NCBI GenBank assembly: GCA_007922225.1
Contig: ML679970.1
Span: 26,218,631 to 26,282,630 of the forward strand
DNA length: 64,000 nt
Direction: 5' to 3'
Source: Emydura subglobosa
Lineage: Eukaryota > Chordata > Testudines > Chelidae
Made by a program: the position numbers and the translations under genes. The stretch's first letter is position 1. The number at the start of each line of letters is the position of its first letter. The notes below the pieces were generated by a model, which saw only the letters and a list, made by a program, of their open reading frames with translations, made no database searches and was not told the DNA's origin. This document shows, one piece after another, positions 57,401-64,000 of the stretch.

Positions 57401-58599
57401 CTATGATGAAAGATTCAAGCAGTATGGGTTCAACCGTATCAGCCAGGTACCTGCCTCACTGGGCATGGGGAGGCATTTGTGCCATGGGAACCACACCCAG
57501 AAACACGCCCAGCCACCCTAAGAGATGGAGTAGGGTGTCCTTGACCAGTGGGTGAAACAAGTCTGGGTAGTCTCAGCCCAGGTGATCTCCTGATTACTGA
57601 GCAGACTCAGGCTATGATCACTGCACCTCAGAGGGCACCCCAGCATGGCCCAGTGAGACACATGGGCAGGGTGTGAGGAGTGAATATTTTCTTCCCCTCA
57701 AGGGTCTCTGGCTCTGATCCAGCCCTGGGTCAAGGGGATTTGTTGGCTGGGCGGGAGAGACAGCACAATGAGAGGTGACACAGTGCTGCAGGGAACTGAG
57801 TGGGGCCTCAGAAAGATGTACTCTCACCTTGCAGTCAGTGCTGGCCTCAGTGCTCAGGGCTGCACTAGGGGGTGCTGTACACTCTGAAGTGGCATCTGTT
57901 GGATGAGATGTAAAATGGGCCTTGGCCCCTTGTGCTCACTAAAGACCATTTGTCCCTTTTCCTACAGCTTCTATCCAGTGGAGAATTTCCACTTCTTATG
58001 CTAACAGTAGTGTTCTGTGAAACAGCCTCTACATCCCATGCTGCATCTGAGCACTGGGTGAGGGATCCCTGTATAAAACTGCTCCAGTGCCCCACCTCAG
58101 AGACAGCTGCATCTCAATGCCAGGGGATGGACCCCTGTATAAACAGCCCCTGCATCCCATCCCAGAGGTGGTTGCATCTCAGTGCTGGATGAAGGATCCC
58201 TGTGTACACAGCCCCTGTACCCCACCCCAGAGGCAACTTCATTTTAGCATTTGGCTAGGAATTCCTGTATGAACAGCCCCCACACCCCACTCTAGAGGTG
58301 GCTGCATCTCAGCCCTCGATGTAACAGAATGGGGGACACTTCAGGGTCTGTGGGGGTGGGGTTTACCCTGGTCTGTCTCTGTACAGATCTCCTGTTTCCT
58401 TTCACAGGCATGTGAGCTCCACATGGCTGGGTACATTTTCTCAGTGCTGAACAATGCTTTCCTGGTACACAAGGGATTCAAGGTGCCGAGTGAGTTTCAT
58501 GCACAGAAGGATGCTGAGAACCAGCGCAACAAGGTGCTCTTCCGCCAGTTCAAGCAGGAGCTGAAGCTGAAGTATCCTGGCTCACTCCGCCGGTGCTGA
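56364..58599 (+). CDS. B4GAT1: Beta-1,4-glucuronyltransferase 1
   Basis: Two exons, 56364-57446 and 58408-58599 (TGA), give 424 residues (human 415 as recalled). The enzyme is a Golgi type II membrane protein that adds the glucuronic acid primer extended by LARGE1 on alpha-dystroglycan O-mannosyl glycans (family GT49). Visible features: a short cytosolic start [11 protein letters not shown], a membrane anchor of about residues 10-35 ([19 protein letters not shown]), and the DxD metal-binding motif LDVDM at D235-V236-D237. Conserved blocks include [82 protein letters not shown] and the C-terminal [11 protein letters not shown] and NYS are likely glycosylation sequons. The intron lies after ISQ and contains a 65-bp repeat array. 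Confidence 0.97.
57826..58325 (+). repeat. Composite repeat in the B4GAT1 intron
   Basis: A 100-bp-family unit (CTCTCACCTTGCAGTCAGTG) is followed by four to five head-to-tail 65-bp units. CCTGT landmarks at 58067, 58133, 58198 and 58263 give periods of 66, 65 and 65 bases. The array ends about 80 bases before the terminal exon. Confidence 0.75.
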
Positions 58600-59086
58600 T
58601 GATTTGGCACAGCTCCTCAGATCTGCTTTCCCCATGACCCTTTGTCTCTAGCTTTCGTGTCATAAGTGTTTTTGGGGGGCCCACTGCTCAGTTTGGGCCT
58701 GTAACCCCCCTTCTTTCCATCGAGTCATTAACCCCCACATCGGACAGAGGTTTATAGGTAGGGGGGAATCTTTCCAGCCACATCACCCCAGATTCCTCAC
58801 CTGCTCTTGCCTGTTACTGGGGTCATGGATTCCTGTATTCCAGTCCCCTGGGTATATTTCAGCATTTTTCTCCCCTAATTTCCCATTGAACAGCCTGTAA
58901 GAACAGAGGACCTCCCCCCAAGGCCAGCTCCCTGTGTGGGCAGAGGTCAGCTGTTTCCTGCCTCTGCAGCTCCCTTACGATTCTTTCCCTCCTTGAGTAG
59001 GGAGAAAGGGGCTGTCCTGGAGTTGGCAGTCCCCTCATCCCTTCTGTAGGTGGCTGTGAGGTGGGAGCCTAATATAGGGATTAGAG

Positions 59087-59295
59087 AAGGGGGTTGGGAG
59101 TCAGGATTGCTGGGTCTTTCCCTAGCTCTGAGTGGAGAGTAGGGTCTAGTGGTTAAAGAATGAGGGACTGGGAGTCAGGACTCCTGGGTTCTGTTCCCAG
59201 CTTTGTCACTGATTCTCTGTTGGCTCTTCACTGGGGCCCCTTCCCCTACTGCACCTCATTTTTCCTCTCTGTAAAATGGGAATAAATGCACTGAC
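59087..59295 (+). repeat. MIR SINE
   Basis: GGACTGGGAGTCAGGACTCC, CAGCTTTGTCACTGATTCTC and CTCTGTAAAATGGGAATAAA follow the MIR consensus order closely. Confidence 0.85.
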
Positions 59296-59444
59296 CTACC
59301 TCCTGAGGGCAGGGGGCATGAGGCTTAATTTATGAAGATGCTCAATGCTGCTTGGATGGGCTGGCAGAGTGTGTTCTTGCCCCATAGCACTGTGGTAAAT
59401 GGCCTGGAATTCAGTCCTTCTGAGTTCAAGTCTTGGGTTAGAAC

Positions 59445-59450
59445 AATAAA
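59445..59450 (+). terminator. Candidate B4GAT1 polyadenylation signal
   Basis: AATAAA in GAACAATAAAGTACTATG, 846 bases after the stop. An AATAAA inside the MIR at 59280 is an alternative. Confidence 0.4.
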
Positions 59451-59659
59451 GTACTATGGAGGCCAGGGTTGTTGTCTCCTCATGGCTGCGTCCTGCCGTG
59501 GGTCCTTTCTGTGGTGCAGGGGGAGGCGGCTGAAACTTACCTGTCCTGCTCACTGAATGTGGCACTTTGATGACTCCTCAGTGTGCCAAAGCAGGAAACC
59601 CCGTCCTGCTCATGATGGGGAGAGGGGAGCTGAGAGCCACCCAGCCCTGGCCTCTCTGC

Positions 59660-60010
59660 AGGCTCCTGGCTGATGGGGGCGGTCTCATGGCAACACTGCA
59701 CTTGGGTGCCATGGCAGCACCGCAGTTGGGCAAGGAGGCACAGGCACTGTGCTAAGACAGCACTGGGCTTGGGTGCCAGGTGTCATGGCAGTGTTGTGAC
59801 GGGGTGCCAGGCCCATGGCAGTGCTGTAGTGATGCTGCACCAGGGTGTGATGAAACTGCCCAGGAGCCACGACAATGCTATGATTGGGTCCCCTGGTGAT
59901 GTCATGACCTGGCACCATGGCAACAATACAACTGGTGCCCTGGTGATGTGTCACAAGCAGGGGCCATAACAACCACAAGACTTGGTGCCATGGCAACACC
60001 TGTTCAGGGG
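59660..60010 (+). repeat. Minisatellite with recurrent ATGGCAAC half-sites
   Basis: Irregular units of about 30-45 bases carry TGCCATGGCA, CCATGGCAAC and GTCATGGCAG variants. ACCATGGCAAC at 59914 and GTGCCATGGCAAC at 59985 are close to RFX X-boxes. Confidence 0.5.
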
Positions 60011-60109
60011 ATCCTCCTTGGCCCAACTTCGTGTGAAGGTCGCCCACCCCATCCTAGGCTCTGGGGAGGGCCTCCTGTTGTCATGGGAACTTGCCCCATC
60101 CTCCACCAT

Positions 60110-60283
60110 CCCATAAAACCCAGCGCTGTGGGAGCTGGGAACCATAGAGGCGACGGCGCTCTAGCTAACTGGTCTCCCTGATTGGCTGGAAGGGGTTGGG
60201 GCGGGGCCAGTAAGTGTGGGGCTTCCGGGTACGGAGAAGAGAAGCGGCTACGGGAGGGAGGCCGCCGGCCTGGGCTCCCCGAG
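60110..60283 (+). promoter_or_regulatory. BRMS1 promoter and non-coding exon 1
   Basis: TATA-less, housekeeping type: an inverted CCAAT box (GATTGGCTGG, about 60180), a GC box (GGGGCGGGGC, about 60199) and an ETS-like CTTCCGGGT (about 60222). A consensus donor CCCGAG|GTATGT ends the exon at 60283. Confidence 0.65.
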
Positions 60284-61374
60284 GTATGTGGGGCTCAGAG
60301 CAGCGGGAGATGGACTCGTCCTAGCCCCCCTTCATGGGGTGCTGGGTGGTGCATTCCCCACTGAGATCAATGGAAGCCGGGCCAGAGCAGTGCAGCCCAA
60401 GGGGGGGGATTCGTTTCCTCCCCTGCTCCTGGACCTTGTTGGTTCCATCCCCATTAAGATCAAGGGGGGGCAGGCTGGACCATTGCAAACCCAGGGGTAC
60501 TGCTTACGGTGGCGGCCGGCGCAGACCATTGCAACTCAGGGGAAGGGTAGGTGGTCCCTGTATTCTGAATGCTCGATGTTCCATTCCGTGAAATGTATCC
60601 GGCGGGAGGGGCAGACCATTGTAGTGCCGTAATCCCTCCCCCCCATCCTGGGACCCTGAATAGCACCTTCCAAAGCAAACTCAATGGAACTGGTAGAGAC
60701 CAACACATTTCATGGGGAGGAGGTGAATTGTGTCCTCCTGCTGTGGGGAGGGCGTTCAGTGGTACCTTCCCCAACACGAGAATGGAGTAGCCTATGTCAA
60801 CTGGGGAAGTTATTCCTCTGTAGAGCATTGGTATGTTCCTCAATGTGCCCAAGAGAGCAGGGGACGGGATATACCATTTCCATGGAGTGGGGGGACGACG
60901 TTTCCCCCATTGCACATGCACCAATAAACCCACCAAGGAACAGGGTCAGACCATAGCTCTAGACTGAGAGCGAGCAGGGGGCTGGGAGCCGGCCAGGACT
61001 CCTGGGTTCTGTTACTGTCTCTGCCTGCATCCCCAGCCTTAGATTCCTGCTCCCTGCTACCTCTGTGTGGGGCTCAGGTGCCCCCCTGGGCCTGGATTGG
61101 GGCCTGCTGTTGGAAGTAAGGTCACTGCTATGTTGGCAAGGCAGGACCTCCAGCTTCTGCCCCCAGGATGGGCTCAGGGCAGCAGAGCACTGAGTCACTG
61201 TGCCAGCTCTGCTGAGGCCAGCACACACCTCTGCAGAGTCCCATCACACGTCACGACACCCTTGCAATAGCATCTACCAGCCTGATAGCTCCTCGCTCCC
61301 AGACAGAGCGACTAGGTGGCTTCGTGGGGCTCCTCCCAGTGTGACTGCACATCATGATTCAGTGAGAACAGCAA

Positions 61375-61500
61375 AGAGCCTTTCTCCTTTAGGAGGCACT
61401 GCCTCTGGTCCAGGCCCCTGGCAGGAGGACTGGCTGGCTGGGGAGGGGAATAATACACAGGGCCTTTCTCCTCTAGGAGGTACTGGCTCCAATCCAGCTC
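61375..61500 (+). repeat. 85-bp-family tandem repeat
   Basis: GAGCCTTTCTCCTTTAGGAG and GGGCCTTTCTCCTCTAGGAG lie about 90 bases apart, with GGACTGGCTGGCTGGGG between them. Confidence 0.6.
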
Positions 61501-61739
61501 CTTGTGATGCATGTTCAGGGCCCGCATGTGGAACAAGTTGTTGTCTCAGTGTTGTTCCCTGTAGCCTTTTATTTTTCTTTAACGTGAGTTTAGTGATCTT
61601 GTATTACAACACTGTGGGTAAGGCTCTGGTAGCTACAGTCTCAAGCTCAACAGAGTTGCCTCTGCCACCTGTTTCAAATCTGGAGCGTCTCGGAACACAT
61701 GAAGACCAAGGAAAGTAAAACATACAGTCACAAGAACAA

Positions 61740-62460
61740 TGTGTGATCTCTTTTATCAGTTTTATTAAAGTTACCAACAAAGTTATGAATAGCCCACTTT
61801 AGATAAATCCTAAATATGTCCATGCACAAATTATAGCTGCAGTCAAACTCCCATCCTCCTAGATAGGGTTAGGTCTGATGAGTCTCTCATGGAGTGATCA
61901 TCAATAGAGGAATGGTTCCTGCTGGAGTGTTCCTGTAGGGAGCTCAATTTTCCCAGACTGAGCACCCTCCCTTTATAATGTGCTTCTGACCATAGCTTAG
62001 ACCCCACACGTGTGTGAAAGTGTCAGCCCTCTTTTTCCTTCGTATTGTGTCCCCCAAGAACACTGGGGTACCCTCTTTTCCATAGGTTGTGTAGTTCCTT
62101 TTATTCTCAGCATTGATGATCCTGTATCCTGTGATTAAAGCACGTGCTAGAAAAAAATGAGCCTCTAGAACATTTTGTGATCTAAAATTAATCTTACAGC
62201 TAATTTTTCGCAAGACCACCCCTTGCCACATCGTTTCCTGTAATCTTACGGGTTATTCTTCGGTTACTTACTTATGTCAGCATTTCTTAACTCTAAGGCC
62301 TCAAGCTAAAATCTTACAGGCCTTAGCCTGTAGGCTTTGTGTTTCAGCCCCACTTACTTAGCTACCTAATACATATTTATCCCTTCTAACTACTGATCAG
62401 TCTTATACTTCTATAATCCCGACACACCATAAATGAATGATAAAATCTAAAGTCACTGGC
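61740..62460 (-). repeat. AT-rich LTR-like segment
   Basis: Composition breaks sharply from the GC-rich surroundings. On the - strand it begins near TGTCGGGATTATAGAAG and contains an AATAAA (TTTATT on + near 61765). No retroviral coding sequence and no clear target duplication were found. A solitary LTR is one possibility. Confidence 0.35.
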
Positions 62461-62770
62461 TACATCTCAGTAGAGAAGGCAGCTACTTCCTTGGGGGCTC
62501 AATGGGCTGTGGAGATTGGGGCCCACTAGATGAGGTTGCCATGGGGCAAGGGGGATGCACGTTGGTAGGGGATGGTGTTTGGGGGTGGAGCTGCCTCTGC
62601 CCAGACCCACGCTCTGGGCACACAGGGATCCCATGAGTTGGGGGACAGCTGTCCCTGTCCAGGGCTCCCTGCTCTGTGTGTGCTGGGGTAGGGCCGTGGG
62701 AGGTGCAGTGGAGTAGGATCCTTCTGGATCACCTGGCTCTAACCCCTGCCTTTGATCACCCAGCGTGCCC

Positions 62771-64000
62771 ATGCCGGTGCACCCGGTGCCCAAGGAGGCC
62801 GAGGAGATGGAGGGGGACGGGGACTCGGCACCTGAGCTGAATGGCAAAGAGGAGGAGAGCGAGGAGGAGCATAGTGCCAGCCCTTCTGAGTCGGAGGAAG
62901 AAAGCTCAGGTATTGGGGTGTGGAAGGGAACATGGGGATGGCCTTGCTTCCTGGGGAAGAGCCGTGGCCCAGCTAGGCCAGTGTCTCTTCCCAGAGTCCC
63001 AGGTTCTGTTCTCAGCTGTGGGAGGAGAGTGGGGTCTAGTGGGTTAGCGGGGGATGCAGTGGCGTACCACGGTGGGGGGCCTGAGGGGGAGGCACCGGGC
63101 CAGCCCTTCATGAGGCAGAGGGCACAGGAGGCAGGGGCCCTCTACGCATCATGAAGGGCCAGGCCAGCGCCCCACCCCCAGACTGGAGGGTGAGGCTGCC
63201 CCATCTGAGCCGGCACCAGGCTGCGGGGCTGGAGCGGGAGAGGTGGGTGCTGCGTGGTGGGTAAGTGCGGGGGGCGGAGCCAAGTCTGCATTTGCACCGC
63301 TCCCCCCCACCCCCCCAAGCCTCACACAGGTACAGACCCCTCCTCCCTGGGGCAGCTGGGGGGCGGTGCCGGGACCCCTCCTGCCCTGCGCAGGGGAGGG
63401 CGAGTGAGTCCTGGGGTGGGGGCACAAATGTAGGCTTGACCCCCGGGCACCGGAGACCCTTGGTACGCCACTGGGGGGATGGGGCTGTGAACCAGGACTC
63501 CTGGGTTCTGTTCTCTGATGTCACCCTAGCCCCTGGGTGAATGTCCTGGCTCTGTGTGCCTCAGTTCCCTGGGTGGTCTGTGAGTGGCGCTGTGCCCATG
63601 GGTGAGCTTGGGCTGGAAGGTACCATGTGCTGTGCCCCACAGAGATGGACGAGGAGGACTGTGAGCGCCGCCGCAGCGAGTGCTTGGATGAGATGTGTGA
63701 TCTGGAGAAGCAGTTCTCTGAGCTCAAGGAAAAGTGAGTCCCCTGTTGGCTTCCTCGCCTCCCCACCCCGGAGATGCCTGTATCAGTGCCTGGTATAAAC
63801 TGCCCCTGCGCTCCCCTCCAGAGATGGTTGCATCTCAGTGCTGGCTGACGTGGTGGGCTGGATGGATCTGGGCAGTGCTGAGTGGGCTGGGCAGGCCTGT
63901 GCTGTGCTGGGTGGGACTGGTTGGGGTGGGAGCAGGGGTCCTGGTGCAGGCTGTGCTCAGGCAGTGCTGGTGCACCCTGCAGGCTATTCAAGGAGCGGCT
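62771..64000 (+). CDS. BRMS1: BRMS1 transcriptional repressor, N-terminal part (cut by window end)
   Basis: Coding exons 62771-62909, 63643-63733 and 63983 to the window end give the first 82 codons and two bases of the next (human protein about 246 residues as recalled). BRMS1 is a nuclear subunit of SIN3-HDAC corepressor complexes and was described as a metastasis suppressor. The start [20 protein letters not shown] is followed by a Glu/Ser-rich segment ([20 protein letters not shown]) and then [17 protein letters not shown] and [17 protein letters not shown], where the coiled coil begins. The first exon border (AG at 62763) leaves seven 5'UTR bases before the ATG. The intron between the second and third coding exons carries a 65-bp repeat unit, and the one before it a complete hAT-like element. 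Confidence 0.95.
63057..63473 (-). mobile_element. hAT-like non-autonomous element, copy 3
   Basis: The left end CAGTGGCGTACCA and right end TGGTACGCCACTG are perfect inverted repeats of 13 bases. The flanks 63049-63056 and 63474-63481 are both GGGGGATG, a perfect 8-bp target duplication. 417 bases, no transposase. The interior matches 40311-40737 in the reverse direction (for example AAATGTAGGCTTGACCCCCG against its complement there). Confidence 0.9.
63780..63850 (+). repeat. 65-bp-family repeat unit
   Basis: TGCCTGGTATAAACTGCCCC, then GAGATGGTTGCATCTCAGTG. A single unit in a BRMS1 intron. Confidence 0.55.

Larger units (their letters stand above)
58600..60110 (+). other. B4GAT1 3'UTR and intergenic sequence before BRMS1
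   Basis: The 3'UTR probably ends near the AATAAA at 59445. A MIR lies at 59087-59295 and a minisatellite at 59660-60010. No further gene seen. Confidence 0.5.
60284..62763 (+). other. BRMS1 intron 1 (5'UTR intron)
   Basis: It starts GC-rich with three CAGACCATTG/GGACCATTG-type repeats (about 60477, 60524, 60611), then carries an 85-bp-family repeat (61375-61500) and an AT-rich, LTR-like stretch (61740-62460). No coding exon seen. Confidence 0.5.

Noticed and set aside
57447..57521. Extension of B4GAT1 exon 1 past 57446
   Set aside because: The 3' extension is intronic; the conserved C-terminus lies in the exon at 58408-58599.
1..64000. CRISPR arrays, bacterial operons or phage genes
   Set aside because: Direct repeats here are minisatellites or dispersed elements without regular unique spacers, and all genes are spliced vertebrate genes.

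Overview
This is a vertebrate nuclear window. Genes are split by GT-AG introns, CpG-rich promoters and AATAAA signals are present, and the intergenic DNA is full of CR1-like LINE 3' ends, MIR-type SINEs, hAT-like miniature transposons and minisatellites. The mix of CR1 tails with many MIR copies suggests a sauropsid, most likely a turtle (inference). The GC-rich, gene-dense character would fit a small chromosome.

Five known genes are readable, all on the + strand: MRPL11 (9637-14820), NPAS4 (25823-31612), SLC29A2 (42224-47784), B4GAT1 (56364-58599) and the 5' part of BRMS1 (62771 to the window end). A tRNA-Ser(GCT) gene lies on the - strand at 55779-55860, just upstream of B4GAT1. As I recall it, the same genes sit together on human 11q13.2, so this is a conserved block. 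Exon borders were placed by hand from homology and splice consensus, and the reading phases agree at every junction. A sixth locus at about 453-5179 encodes the C-terminal part of a very Glu/Gly-rich repetitive protein that I could not identify.

Layout: 1-5.4 kb, acidic-protein gene; 5.4-8.8 kb, LINE and SINE remnants; 8.8-15.1 kb, MRPL11, preceded by a four-copy array of ZNF143-like motifs; 15.1-25.4 kb, minisatellites and short tandem dispersed repeats, plus a less repetitive stretch with MEF2, CRE and CArG matches upstream of NPAS4; 25.4-33.3 kb, NPAS4; 33.3-37 kb, nested retroelements; 37-50 kb, SLC29A2, starting from a CpG island with a 5'UTR intron of about 4.4 kb; 50-55.6 kb, a run of CR1-type 3' ends; 55.7-59.4 kb, tRNA-Ser and B4GAT1; 60.1-64 kb, BRMS1, cut by the window end.

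The genes are housekeeping or tissue-specific neighbours and do not form a pathway. MRPL11 is a mitochondrial ribosomal protein, NPAS4 an activity-induced neuronal bHLH-PAS factor, SLC29A2 the nucleoside transporter ENT2, B4GAT1 a Golgi glucuronyltransferase for alpha-dystroglycan, and BRMS1 a SIN3-HDAC corepressor subunit. I see no new enzymatic or defence system. The most notable non-genic signals are a three-copy hAT-like element family with 8-bp target duplications, the ZNF143-like array, composite repeats with 65-bp and 85-bp periods, RFX X-box sites and the unidentified acidic protein.
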